Source of the DNA: Akkermansiaceae bacterium UBA6138
GTDB taxonomy: Bacteria > Verrucomicrobiota > Verrucomicrobiia > Verrucomicrobiales > DEV007
Assembly: GCA_002422425.1 (NCBI GenBank)
Contig: DIVG01000032.1
Location: forward strand, 35,976 to 54,943
Reading direction: 5' to 3'
Length of the DNA stretch: 18,968 bases
The notes beneath the pieces were generated by a model, which saw nothing but the letters and a program-made list of their open reading frames with translations, did not search any database and had not been told where the DNA came from. The translations under genes were made by a program, and so were the position numbers. Shown here piece after piece: positions 1-7,662 of the stretch; within the stretch, counting starts at the first letter, position 1, and the number at the start of each line of letters is the position of its first letter.

Positions 1-317
1 ATCGCCCCGTTTGCGTCAGTGGCCTCGAAACTGATGAGCCGGCCCCGCTCGGCGGTCCAGCGCAGGGTCTCTTCGACCTTGCCCTCAACCCGGTAGACGT
101 TGCCGCGCAGACTGTTGCCATTGCTGCGATAGGTCTCAAGACTGAGGAGGGCGGCTTTGCCGGTCGTTCGCTTGGCCGCGGATTGTCCGCCTCCCCCGAA
201 AATCCCGCCGGCGATCAATTTGAAAAGCAGGGCAGCAATCACGACAAAACCGAGGACGGCGGCGGTGATCCCGGCAATTTGCCCGACATTAACTCCAGAG
301 CTGGCTCTTCTCGGCAT
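1..317 (-). CDS. Membrane-anchored hypothetical protein, C-terminus cut by window edge
   Basis: The gene starts at ATG 317-315 and stays open to position 1, so about 105 residues are visible and the C-terminus is missing. The protein opens with MPRRASSGVN, then one hydrophobic stretch at about residues 12-40 that reads as a single membrane anchor, then a glycine-rich hinge (GGGG at 41-44). The visible soluble part (TGKAALLSLETYRSNGNSLR and onwards, with VYRVEGKVEE) resembles the start of a small beta-barrel such as an OB-fold; that is only an impression. It lies 78 nt downstream of fumC on the same strand and may be co-transcribed or use its own promoter in that gap. No Shine-Dalgarno sequence precedes the ATG. 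Function unknown. Confidence 0.6.
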   Translation of the reverse strand, partial: MPRRASSGVNVGQIAGITAAVLGFVVIAALLFKLIAGGIFGGGGQSAAKRTTGKAALLSLETYRSNGNSLRGNVYRVEGKVEETLRWTAERGRLISFEATDANGA

Positions 318-333
318 GATTCAAATTCAGGCT

Positions 334-361
334 ATTCTACAACAAACCCCGGAGATTAGCA
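334..361 (-). promoter_or_regulatory. Candidate -10 elements upstream of the left-edge gene
   Basis: On the minus strand the gap between fumC and the left-edge gene holds TGCTAATCT (361-353), an extended -10-like element, and TAGAAT (339-334), which matches TATAAT at five of six bases. The second lies 16 bp before the ATG, so a start there would give a leader of only about 10 nt. Neither has a good -35 box, so this is a weak prediction. Confidence 0.22.
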
Positions 362-395
362 CAGTCCGAAATAAGGCGGAAACGAAAATGATCGG

Positions 396-1778
396 CTAGG
401 CGCGCGGCGCGAGGAGACGATCGAGTTCCTCACGGGGCAAAAGGTTCCTCTCCTCGCAGATCCGGCGGACGGTCGTCCCCCCCTCCATCGCCGCTTTCGC
501 GATCTCCGCCGCCAACTCGTAACCGATTCGGGGAGCGAGGATCGTGACCATGGCCGTGGACCACTCGATCAGTTCAAAGCAGCGCGCTTCATTGGCGATG
601 ATGCCGTCGAGACAGCGCTCGCGGAAGAGATCGAGGACACGGCTGAGAATCCGGATCGATTTCAGCGTATTCTGCGCCATCATCGGCATCATCACATTGA
701 GCTCAAAATTGCCGTTTGCGCCGCCCCATGTCACGGCCGTGTCGTTTCCGATCACCTGCGCGCAGACCTGCATGACCGCTTCGGCCATGACCGGATTCAC
801 CTTGCCGGGCATAATGGATGAGCCCGGCTGCGTGGCAGGCAGCGCGATCTCCCCCAACCCGCATCGCGGCCCCGAGCCGAGCCAGCGAATGTCGTTCGCT
901 ATTTTAAACAGGCTCGTCGCGATCGTCTTGAGCTGGCCGCTCACCTCGACGATCGCATCCCTCGCCGACTGGGCTTCAAAGTGGTTTTCCGCTTCAACAA
1001 AGGCAAGGCCTGTCTTCTCCGAAAGAAAAGCGATCGCCAGCGCAGGAAATCCGAGCGGACAATTCAAACCTGTCCCGACGGCGGTACCGCCAAGAGGCAG
1101 TTCCGAGAGGCTCGCAAGGGCCTTTTTTGCCCTCACCACGGCGAGGTCAAGTTGCCTCGCATACCCGCCGAACTCCTGCCCGAGACGGACCGGGGTCGCG
1201 TCCATCAGGTGGGTGCGACCGATTTTAAAGACGTCGTGAAAGGCCTCCGCCTTCGCCATCAGGCTGTCCCGCGTCCGCTCCAGCGAAGGAATGAGATCCG
1301 TCTTCAGGCTCATCGCCACCGCGATATGTATCGCCGTCGGAAAGGTGTCGTTCGAGGACTGGCTCTGGTTCACGTGGTCGTTGGGGTGCACCGGTGTTTT
1401 GGAGCCCAGCGCCTCCCCGGAAAGCTGCGAACAGCGATTCGCGATGACCTCGTTGACGTTCATGTTTGTGCTCGTGCCCGATCCGGTCTGGAAAACATCC
1501 ACGACAAAATGGCCGTCGAGCTTTCCCTCGAACACTTCGACCGCTGCCGTTTCGATCAAATCCGCCAGTTCGGGCGGCACCGTAGCGAGTTCCCGGTTCG
1601 CCCGGGCCGCCGCCCATTTGATGAGACCGTAGGCATGAATCACTGCCGGATCGAGCAAGTCTCCCGATACCGGAAAATTGAGGACCGCCCGCTGCGTAGT
1701 CGCCCCCCAGAGAGCGTCCTGCGGCACCTCCATTTCCCCCATCGTGTCGCGTTCGACTCGTTGTTCGCCCGTGCTCAT
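396..1778 (-). CDS. fumC: Class II fumarate hydratase
   Basis: Fumarase interconverts fumarate and L-malate in the TCA cycle in the cytoplasm. From ATG 1778 the protein has 460 residues, the usual class II length. It carries the superfamily landmarks in order: GSGTSTNMNVNE (99-110), HPNDHVNQSQSSND (131-144), GRTHLMDATP (187-196, with the catalytic-type His190), and the signature GSSIMPGKVNP (319-329) with the mobile-loop serines. The reading frame continues upstream to a GTG at 1859, but those 27 extra residues are basic and unlike any fumarase N-terminus, while MSTGEQRVERDTMGEMEVP aligns with the normal start. The metal-independent class II form, unlike class I, has no iron-sulfur cluster. 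It lies 183 nt downstream of the pectate lyase gene, so it may have its own promoter, but I see no clear one. Aspartase and argininosuccinate lyase share the signature; the N-terminal motifs favour fumarase. Confidence 0.96.
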   Translation of the reverse strand: MSTGEQRVERDTMGEMEVPQDALWGATTQRAVLNFPVSGDLLDPAVIHAYGLIKWAAARANRELATVPPELADLIETAAVEVFEGKLDGHFVVDVFQTGSGTSTNMNVNEVIANRCSQLSGEALGSKTPVHPNDHVNQSQSSNDTFPTAIHIAVAMSLKTDLIPSLERTRDSLMAKAEAFHDVFKIGRTHLMDATPVRLGQEFGGYARQLDLAVVRAKKALASLSELPLGGTAVGTGLNCPLGFPALAIAFLSEKTGLAFVEAENHFEAQSARDAIVEVSGQLKTIATSLFKIANDIRWLGSGPRCGLGEIALPATQPGSSIMPGKVNPVMAEAVMQVCAQVIGNDTAVTWGGANGNFELNVMMPMMAQNTLKSIRILSRVLDLFRERCLDGIIANEARCFELIEWSTAMVTILAPRIGYELAAEIAKAAMEGGTTVRRICEERNLLPREELDRLLAPRA

Positions 1779-1961
1779 GCCCCACGATACAAAATCCCCC
1801 CTCTCGAAGGAAGTGTTCTTTTCCCTCTTAATCTCAGGCCTCTTGCCCCCCACGATCACGGACTACCCTTGTTCCTCCCACCTCCCGAAGCTTTGTGAGT
1901 GTCTGGTGCGAGAAAATGGCCGACTCGCCCATGGCGCAGCTCCGTCAGGCGCACTGGGAAA

Positions 1962-3392
1962 TCAAGGATTAAGAGCGACGAGAGATCGACTGAGAATCGT
2001 GAGATTCTCCGCAAAGGTCGCGCTACTGAGATACTCTTCGCCTTCCGCGAATTTCGGCTGACCGACGAGTCGCGTCGAACCGCTATCGTTGACGGTGATC
2101 CAGCGTCCCCGGTCGTCGAGAGCGCCGATGATTTTTTCGACAGTCCCTCCCCCGATCGCCGCCGGTCCCGTCACCTCAGCAATCGGTCGCCCCGCCATGA
2201 GGGCGCGGTAGGCCTCTTTGAGGTGCGTGAGCGGCGCGGGGTTCTTCCATCCGTAGTGATCGGGCAGCGCCGAGTCATCATGAGTCAGCTCGTAGCCTTT
2301 ACCGGCCCGCTGCATGTAGAGAGGTTTGTTTGTCCCCAGTTCGTAGTAGCGGGCGAGTTGCCCATCGGGCAGGAGGGAGCGCTCGAGGTACTTCACCCCG
2401 GCGATGACCGGAGCAGCGAGAGAATTGTCCCCGCTCGCGGCGGCGATCTTTAACAGCGCCAGCATCGCATCCTCGGACTCGCGTCCGCTCACCGCCGGAG
2501 GCTCAAAAGCCCTCGCCCAGATCGGCTGCATCGCCGTGTTGTACTGCTGCGCCCAGCCCGGCTGCGGCTCTGGCAGCTGGGCAAGGACCAGGAAACTCCC
2601 GAGCTTTTTGAGAGCTTCAAGATAAACGGGGTCCCGATAAACCTGATGGGCCACCAGGAGCGCGTCAGCTACCGTACCGGCGAGCCCGTCGTTGAGGGTG
2701 TATTCATTCCAATACTCCTTGATGCGCCCGTCACTGCGCCAGTCGTAATCGGGAAACGAAGCTTTCACCACCGGGCGTGACCCAACCGGCCCAGTCCAGC
2801 CCTGGGGAAAGGCACCGTTCGGATACTGCGCCGCCAGAAGCCGGGGCAGCGCATACTCGACCGCTCCATGGATCTCCACCTCGGCAAAGTCCGTCGCGGC
2901 ATCTAGCCGCATCAAAAAACGAAGGGCTGCCTGGGAAATGTCGTCGTCGAGAGTGGAGAAGTTTTTTCCCCTTCCCTTCCCGTTCCGATACTCATCGATC
3001 CGCGGCCCCGAGGAATCGAAGTCGATTGAGTTGCGCCACCCGCCCGACTTGAGCTGACCGTAGGCGAGGGCCAGACCGGCCTCGAGGGCGGCTTCAAGAT
3101 AAAACGAATCCTCAGTCGCCTCGTAAGCAACGAGAAACGCTTCGCCCACCGTCGGGGTCCCCGGCGGCTGCACCCAAATCTCCGTCGCCACCGCCGGCCC
3201 CTCGCCCAGTCGCTTCGTCAGATCCGTCGAATAATAATAGACGTAGCCGCCCTTCAGCGCGACCTCGCCGGCGTAGTAGGTCGCGGCACGCTTCATCGCC
3301 GCTGCGATCTCGTCGGGCGTCGGCGCGGAGAAAGCAGAAAGTGGGAAAAACGCCGCAAGCGCGAGACAGAGAGAGAGGAAACTGGCTTTCAC
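1962..3392 (-). CDS. Secreted pectate lyase (Pec_lyase / PL10-like family)
   Basis: This is a likely exported polysaccharide lyase that cleaves polygalacturonate by beta-elimination. I chose the GTG at 3392 because it gives a 476-residue protein with a normal Sec signal peptide (MKASFLSLCLALAAFFPLSA, then FSA at 21-23 before the likely cleavage). The frame stays open to another GTG at 3449 (495 residues), which puts 19 residues in front of the signal. Family features, by recognition: GGWRNSIDF (118-126), NFSTLDDDISQAALRFL (144-160), YPNGAFPQGWTGP (190-202), QPGWAQQYN (277-285), ARAFEPPAVSGRES (293-306) and ARYYELGTNKPLY (347-359). These match the alpha/alpha-toroid type pectate lyases, with conserved acidic and arginine residues in the expected segments. 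Activity on pectin is inferred; PVC bacteria carry many homologues of untested substrate. It sits 74 nt downstream of an SHD1-like gene. No Shine-Dalgarno is seen. Confidence 0.82.
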   Translation of the reverse strand: MKASFLSLCLALAAFFPLSAFSAPTPDEIAAAMKRAATYYAGEVALKGGYVYYYSTDLTKRLGEGPAVATEIWVQPPGTPTVGEAFLVAYEATEDSFYLEAALEAGLALAYGQLKSGGWRNSIDFDSSGPRIDEYRNGKGRGKNFSTLDDDISQAALRFLMRLDAATDFAEVEIHGAVEYALPRLLAAQYPNGAFPQGWTGPVGSRPVVKASFPDYDWRSDGRIKEYWNEYTLNDGLAGTVADALLVAHQVYRDPVYLEALKKLGSFLVLAQLPEPQPGWAQQYNTAMQPIWARAFEPPAVSGRESEDAMLALLKIAAASGDNSLAAPVIAGVKYLERSLLPDGQLARYYELGTNKPLYMQRAGKGYELTHDDSALPDHYGWKNPAPLTHLKEAYRALMAGRPIAEVTGPAAIGGGTVEKIIGALDDRGRWITVNDSGSTRLVGQPKFAEGEEYLSSATFAENLTILSRSLVALNP

Positions 3393-3466
3393 GGAGAGAA
3401 ATCTAGCGATTTTCCCGGCCCCTGTCACGGAGGAAAACGCCGACCACACCGGTCGATTCGCGCCTC

Positions 3467-4189
3467 TCAGGGCAGCGGGAAGCCGGCGAGCTTTTCCGCG
3501 ATCTCGGCGGCACGCTTGCGTCCCTCATCATCAAGATTCGCGAGATCGTAAACAAAACGTTTGCCGCCTTTTTCGAACATGACCTTGTCACCCTTCACCG
3601 CAACGAGCTTCGCGTAGATGGACTGGCCTTCGGTATTCTTCCATTCCTGCTCCTGCCCCCAGAGCGGCTTCGCCATCGTCAGCAGCGGGATCTCCTTCGC
3701 GGCGATGCCCATGTCATAGGTGTATGTCTGGCGCTTGTGCGCCGTGATCTCGATGGGCGCCCCCTCGCCCTGGGGGATATTCGTGGGGAGATCCTTCACG
3801 ATGACGAGACCGTTGGTGAGCACCCGCGCCCCGTTTTTAAACTCCGGTCCCGTGTCTCCCTCGTCCAGATCGATCTGGATGACGACCCCGTCAGCGTTGA
3901 CCTGAAAGACGGAGCCTTTTACGTAATGCGCATCATAGAGGGCATTTTCCATCGCCCCGGGAAACTTCGCTCGCACTGCCGAGAGCTGGGCGGCGGTGGT
4001 GTCGGCCCAGGGCAGGGTGACAAAGGTTCCATTCTCCACCTTATAAATGACGCCGTCGCGTGACACATCCGTCACCTCCGCATTCGGGTAGTCGGTGCCC
4101 GCCACCGTAATCCTCTCACCGGCACGAACGGGGGTGAGCACGGAGATTACGCAAAAAAAGCCGGGGAGGAGAAGAAGAGGTATTCGCAT
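3467..4189 (-). CDS. Exported protein with C-terminal SHD1-like domain
   Basis: The 240-residue protein begins with a Sec-type signal peptide (MRIPLLLLPGFFCVISVLTP, then VRA at 21-23). The mature part opens with a short beta-rich module (ITVAGTDYPNAEVTDVSRDG) and ends with a segment at about 183-232 that begins WKNTEGQSIYAKLVAVKGDK and continues through VMFEKGGKRFVYDLANLDDE. That pattern (aromatic, polar turn, strand with Val-x-x-Lys-x-x-Lys-Val, then a Leu-x-x-Leu-Asp/Ser-x-x-Asp helix start) is typical of SHD1-like domains, which are common in exported proteins of Verrucomicrobiota and Planctomycetota. Their role there is unknown. The gene lies 60 nt downstream of the SH3-domain gene and 74 nt upstream of the pectate lyase, all on the same strand, so the three may form one transcript. 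No enzymatic motif is visible. Confidence 0.8.
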   Translation of the reverse strand: MRIPLLLLPGFFCVISVLTPVRAGERITVAGTDYPNAEVTDVSRDGVIYKVENGTFVTLPWADTTAAQLSAVRAKFPGAMENALYDAHYVKGSVFQVNADGVVIQIDLDEGDTGPEFKNGARVLTNGLVIVKDLPTNIPQGEGAPIEITAHKRQTYTYDMGIAAKEIPLLTMAKPLWGQEQEWKNTEGQSIYAKLVAVKGDKVMFEKGGKRFVYDLANLDDEGRKRAAEIAEKLAGFPLP

Positions 4190-4249
4190 CGGGGGAAGAT
4201 TTTTTCGTGGAGATCCTGTGCCGGAGGTGGGCCAGTCGAACCGCCTACC

Positions 4250-5872
4250 TCACTCCGCCACTCCCGGGGAAGCGAAATCGCCCCCGGATTCCGACGCAGA
4301 AGCGGGGCGAAGGTGCTTGTTTTGGACGATTCCCTCAGTGCCGTTAGGCAGCCTCACCGAAGCCCACTGGTCTCCGGGCTTGGTCATCAGAACGACCGAA
4401 CCAGCCGGCAGCGCCCGGACCTCGGACTGCATCTGATTTTCTCCATAGACCATGAACTGTGCCGTGCTCGCGACCGTGTAGTAGCTGGAGCCGGCACTGT
4501 TTACCGTCGTCATGGTCGGTACACTGCCGCCCCCGCCGCCCGATTTGGTGATCGACGGAACCGACAAAGTCGGCTTCGGTATCGTGAAACCCCGCGTTTT
4601 CTCCGCCGCCCGCGCCTGGCCGGGCAACTCGACCGATGAAGACGAGGCCACGGGAGCCACCATCCCCGGTGAAGCCGATGCAAAAGAGTCTCCACCGCCC
4701 GAAGCGGAGAATTCATTACCCCCTCTTAACCCCGGCCCGACAGACACCGCGCCGGCCGCGCCTGCAGGAAAGAGGCCGGCATCGATCTTCCCGACCTCCT
4801 GCACGGGCTTTTTCCTGCCAAATCCGAAAAACCCGCCGCCTCCCCCGCTACTGCCGGAGTTACTCAACGGAACGAGCGAACCATCGTCATCGTCATCCGC
4901 AGACGAAGATCGTGAAAACAGAGTCGTTCGCTTTTTTTCCGGCTCGGCAATCTGACTGGAGAACGATACTGTCTGATTTTGAGATGGCGCACGGTCGGCG
5001 GAAGCGGGAGTCTCCCGCTGATTCACCGGCGAACGTCCGTCCACCAGAGTCGCTCCCGAGATCATGGGAACTACTCCCGACCGCGGAGAGGCACTCGCCT
5101 GCGCCGGGGCCGATGCAGGCGCCGCCCCTCCAACAGAACCGGCCGGACGGGCAAACGACGGCTCAGTCGTGTCACTCGGTGCCGACACGCTCGCACCGGT
5201 CACCGGCCCCGAATCACCGCCCCCGCCCATGAAGGGAAGCCGCGGCGGACGGATCGCAGCGAGAAAGCTCCCGCCCGGGTCCGAAACATCACCATCTCTC
5301 CTGAAAAGGCCGAACCCTTTCTTCTCACCGCTCGCGGCAGCCCTTGCCGACGCCTGCTCTTCTTCCTCAATCAAGGAGACAAGAAAGGCATCGGGTACAT
5401 TCCGCTCCACCCTTACCCCGCCGCCCTCGGTCTTCCACGTAGACATGTCATTGGCCGAGATTTTATTGTAGGAAGCGGCGGCACGCTCAAATTTGAGTCG
5501 CTCGGTCATGGACTCCTTGATCGACTTTTTTTCCCGGGCGCTCTGCAGGGCGACCTCCTGATTGCGCTGCTCGATCGATTCGTCAGCGGAACGCGCCATG
5601 AGTGCCGCCGCCGCCTCCCCCTGGGCACTCTGGGCGGAAGTCCGGACCTGCATCATCTCGGCCTGCTGCCCCGTCACCCCGTTGGGCAAGCCCCGCGTCA
5701 TCCCCGCCGCCGCCGCCGGATCAACCGGGTAAGTGGACGCAGCCGGTGCCTGCCCGCGAATCTGAAGCGGCACCCACAGTCCGATGCAGCAGAGACCCGC
5801 CAGAATGCCCCCCGGAAATACGGTGACAAAAGGGGAAAGCGCTCCGGCGGGAAGGATTTGGGATCTGGCCAT
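4250..5872 (-). CDS. Exported low-complexity protein with C-terminal SH3-like domain
   Basis: From ATG 5872 the protein has 540 residues. The frame is open further upstream to 6088, but those 72 residues cross the intergenic region and look non-coding. A hydrophobic stretch at about 15-38 (ILAGLCCIGLWVPLQIRGQA) is a signal peptide or membrane anchor. Residues about 85-140 are charged and helical, probably a coiled coil (SADESIEQRNQEVALQSARE). The middle (about 180-460) is rich in Ser, Gly, Ala and Pro with scattered basic patches (KKGFGLFRR, KKRTTLFSR, FFGFGRKKP), and is probably disordered. The last 77 residues begin YYTVASTAQFMVYGENQMQS and contain LPAGSVVLMTKPGDQWASVR followed by GIVQNKHLRP, a bacterial SH3-type fold. 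Such domains often bind peptidoglycan or peptides, so an envelope role is inferred. First gene of a possible three-gene unit with the SHD1-like and pectate lyase genes. Confidence 0.78.
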   Translation of the reverse strand: MARSQILPAGALSPFVTVFPGGILAGLCCIGLWVPLQIRGQAPAASTYPVDPAAAAGMTRGLPNGVTGQQAEMMQVRTSAQSAQGEAAAALMARSADESIEQRNQEVALQSAREKKSIKESMTERLKFERAAASYNKISANDMSTWKTEGGGVRVERNVPDAFLVSLIEEEEQASARAAASGEKKGFGLFRRDGDVSDPGGSFLAAIRPPRLPFMGGGGDSGPVTGASVSAPSDTTEPSFARPAGSVGGAAPASAPAQASASPRSGVVPMISGATLVDGRSPVNQRETPASADRAPSQNQTVSFSSQIAEPEKKRTTLFSRSSSADDDDDGSLVPLSNSGSSGGGGGFFGFGRKKPVQEVGKIDAGLFPAGAAGAVSVGPGLRGGNEFSASGGGDSFASASPGMVAPVASSSSVELPGQARAAEKTRGFTIPKPTLSVPSITKSGGGGGSVPTMTTVNSAGSSYYTVASTAQFMVYGENQMQSEVRALPAGSVVLMTKPGDQWASVRLPNGTEGIVQNKHLRPASASESGGDFASPGVAE

Positions 5873-6025
5873 AACTTTCGAAAATGAAGATCGAGTAAAA
5901 CGTATTTTGCTGAGGATCACCGCCGTTGCGCCCGCTATTTTAGCACGGTTCGTCACAGATGAGGAACAGTTTCGAGAATAATTCTCATAAAAGGCGAAAG
6001 ACTTTTCGGTGATCCCGGTCTCTTT

Positions 6026-6039
6026 AACGCATTTGCGTT
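6026..6039. promoter_or_regulatory. Operator-like inverted repeat AACGCA-TT-TGCGTT
   Basis: A perfect 6-bp inverted repeat with a 2-bp spacer overlaps the first two bases of the putative -35 box TTTACA (6038-6043). A dimeric regulator bound here would compete with RNA polymerase. The site is read directly from sequence; the role is inferred and the regulator is unknown. Confidence 0.3.
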
Positions 6040-6066
6040 TACACCTCTTAGAGAATTTGATACCCT
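6038..6066 (+). promoter_or_regulatory. Candidate extended -10 promoter for the TPR/STN gene
   Basis: TTTACA (6038-6043) is followed after exactly 17 bp by TACCCT (6061-6066), preceded by TG at 6058-6059 in the extended -10 arrangement TGATACCCT. Transcription would start near 6073 and leave a leader of about 145 nt before the ATG at 6218. It is the best sigma-70-like match in this gap, but the -10 hexamer itself matches only three of six consensus bases. Confidence 0.38.
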
Positions 6067-6217
6067 CGGCCCATGTTGAGATACCCATATGGGCTGACTC
6101 CCGCCTTGGAAAGCTTCAGCGCAGGCTCCCGCAGACGAAACGGGAACTCTCCTGTTGGCCCCCGATGTCGGAAAATACAGGCTTCTGAAACGTAAAACCC
6201 GCAAGATCAAGTAATCC

Positions 6218-6811
6218 ATGAAACCGCTCCGCGTCTCGTTCCCCGCCCTCGCCCTCCTCCTCCTCTTCGCTGCGGCCCTTCTCTCTCCAGCCGCCTCGGG
6301 CCAGGGCTCGCTACAAAGCAGATACAACGAAGGAGTCGTTCTCTATAATGCCGGAAAATACGGCGAAGCGCTCATCGTTTTCGAGGAAGTTCTCGCCCGA
6401 AGACCTGACTTCGTCTATGCGCGCAACTACGCAGCGAAAGCAAAGACCCTGCTCGCCAGGGAGGCCGGGCCAAAAAATGACCTCGAAGGCAGACTCGCGC
6501 GCCTCATCATACCGGAAATCAATTTTGCCGACGCCCCCCTTGGCGACGTCCTCGACTACTTCGCCGCCCGCGCCACCGAACTCTCGGGAGGTTCCGTCGC
6601 AGCCAACTTCATTTACAAGGGAACCCCCGAGCAGCGGCAGAACACCCTCATCACCCTCTCCCTGCGCAGCGTTCCGCTCACCGAGGCGATCAAGTATGTC
6701 GCCCAGTTGAGCCGGTCAAAAGTAAAATACGAGGAGCACGCCGTCGTCGTTGAGCCGCATCAGGAAACTCCGGCACAGGCAGCGCCGGCCGCCGGATCCA
6801 CCTTCGAGTGA
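6218..6811 (+). CDS. Exported TPR protein with secretin-N/STN-like domain
   Basis: A 197-residue protein with a clear signal peptide (MKPLRVSFPALALLLLFAAA, then ending near ASG at 26-28). Residues about 33-80 form a TPR pair (YNEGVVLYNAGKYGEALIVF, followed by EEVLARRPDFVYARNYAAKA). Residues about 97-180 match the short beta-alpha-beta fold of secretin N-terminal/STN domains: INFADAPLGDVLDYFA, then LITLSLRSVPLTEAIKYVAQ and a final strand YEEHAVVVEP. The tail is Ala/Pro rich. In secretins and TonB-dependent receptors this domain sits in the periplasm and contacts partner proteins; here it stands alone with no secretin barrel, a pattern common in Verrucomicrobiota. It starts a plus-strand pair with the SDR gene 42 nt downstream. 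A periplasmic adaptor role is inferred. No Shine-Dalgarno precedes the ATG. Confidence 0.8.
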   Translation: MKPLRVSFPALALLLLFAAALLSPAASGQGSLQSRYNEGVVLYNAGKYGEALIVFEEVLARRPDFVYARNYAAKAKTLLAREAGPKNDLEGRLARLIIPEINFADAPLGDVLDYFAARATELSGGSVAANFIYKGTPEQRQNTLITLSLRSVPLTEAIKYVAQLSRSKVKYEEHAVVVEPHQETPAQAAPAAGSTFE

Positions 6812-6853
6812 CGCGCCCGATCACCTCCGCCGAAACGACGCGACTCCTTTATT

Positions 6854-7501
6854 TTGAGCCTGCCCCTTGTCATCATCACCGGAGGCCGCGGGGACCTCGC
6901 CCGCGCCATCGCCGGGCCCTTCGAAGCAACCGGGTATCTCGTCGAATGCCCGGGACGTGACGAACTCGACGTGCGTCGCGCCGATGCCGTCGAGGCATAC
7001 TTTGAGTCCCGGGAAAAAGTGGCCGTGCTCATCAACAACGCCGGAATCACCGGTGACGCCCTCCTTGCCCGGCAGTCCCCCGGGGACTGGGCCGATGTTA
7101 TCGAGACGAACCTCAAAGGCACCCATCTCTGCTCACAGGCCGCCGCCCGCCGGATGATGAAGACGCGGGATGGACACATCATCAATATCGGATCCTACTC
7201 CGCCCTGCGCCCGCCCGTCGGACAGACCGCCTATGCCGCCGCCAAAGCTGGCCTCATCGGGCTGACGAAAAGCTATGCCAAAGAGTTCGGAGGGCGAAAT
7301 ATTCGCGTTAACTGTGTCCTCCCGGGTTTCCTTGAGACCCGCATGACCGCCGCTCTGAGCAAAGCCGCCCGCGCCGCCGCACTTGAGCGACACGCGCTCA
7401 AGCGCTTCAACACCTGCGAGGAAGCCGCCCGCTTTATCCATTTTCTTGCCACTACCGAGAACCTCTCCGGTCAGGTCTTCCAGCTCGATTCCCGTCCATG
7501 A
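6854..7501 (+). CDS. Short-chain dehydrogenase/reductase (FabG-like)
   Basis: A classical-type SDR oxidoreductase of 215 residues, shorter than the usual 240-250. It begins with TTG at 6854; this is the only start that leaves the first beta strand (LVIITGG) intact, and no Shine-Dalgarno is visible. The cofactor-binding motif reads TGGRGDLARA (9-18), where the last glycine of the usual pattern is alanine. The other landmarks are normal: NNAG (61-64), Asn86, Ser114 in NIGSYSAL, Tyr127 and Lys131 in YAAAK, then the VNCVLPGFLETRM segment (152-164) and SGQVFQLD near the end. It should be an active NAD(P)-dependent enzyme; the substrate cannot be read from sequence, and 3-oxoacyl-ACP reductase is only the nearest familiar match. 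It follows the TPR/STN gene by 42 nt. Confidence 0.87.
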   Translation: MSLPLVIITGGRGDLARAIAGPFEATGYLVECPGRDELDVRRADAVEAYFESREKVAVLINNAGITGDALLARQSPGDWADVIETNLKGTHLCSQAAARRMMKTRDGHIINIGSYSALRPPVGQTAYAAAKAGLIGLTKSYAKEFGGRNIRVNCVLPGFLETRMTAALSKAARAAALERHALKRFNTCEEAARFIHFLATTENLSGQVFQLDSRP

Positions 7502-7511
7502 AAACCGGCGA

Positions 7512-7539
7512 TTGAAAGCCCTCCAAAAGCGTGTAGTAT
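7512..7539 (+). promoter_or_regulatory. Promoter of tRNA-Ser
   Basis: TTGAAA (7512-7517) and TAGTAT (7534-7539) are 16 bp apart, with TG directly before the -10. Transcription would begin near 7546, about 27 nt upstream of the mature tRNA. Position and spacing fit a sigma-70 promoter for the tRNA gene that follows. Confidence 0.5.
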
Positions 7540-7572
7540 TTGCGGAACAGCGATTCAATCGCATCCAATCAC

Positions 7573-7657
7573 GGAGGGGTGGCAGAGTGGTCTATCGCGG
7601 CAGTCTTGAAAACTGCAGAGCCGCAAGGTTCCGTGGGTTCGAATCCCACCCCCTCCG
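7573..7657 (+). tRNA. tRNA-Ser(UGA)
   Basis: An 85-nt class II tRNA. The acceptor stem GGAGGGG (7573-7579) pairs with CCCCTCC (7650-7656), with G at 7657 as discriminator. The anticodon stem GCAGT/ACTGC closes the loop CTTGAAA, giving anticodon TGA at 7607-7609, which reads UCA. A long variable arm of the serine type follows, then the T-arm GTGGG-TTCGAAT-CCCAC (7633-7649). CCA is not encoded and must be added afterwards. Confidence 0.97.
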
Positions 7658-7662
7658 CTTTC

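Larger units (their letters stand above)
5873..6217. other. Divergent intergenic region, 345 bp
   Basis: This region separates the minus-strand SH3-protein gene from the plus-strand TPR/STN gene and must hold promoters for both. On the plus strand I see one good promoter-like pair (listed separately), an operator-like inverted repeat on its -35 side, and a 10-bp palindrome CCCATATGGG at 6084-6093. On the minus strand, TAAAAT (5943-5938) is a possible -10 for the SH3 gene without a convincing -35. There is no RNA gene that I can recognise. Confidence 0.6.

Noticed and set aside
981..1898. 305-codon plus-strand ORF
   Set aside because: Antisense to fumC; rich in Arg and His as typical for shadow frames.
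4979..5887. 302-codon plus-strand ORF
   Set aside because: Antisense to the SH3-domain gene; Arg/Pro-rich shadow with no domain.
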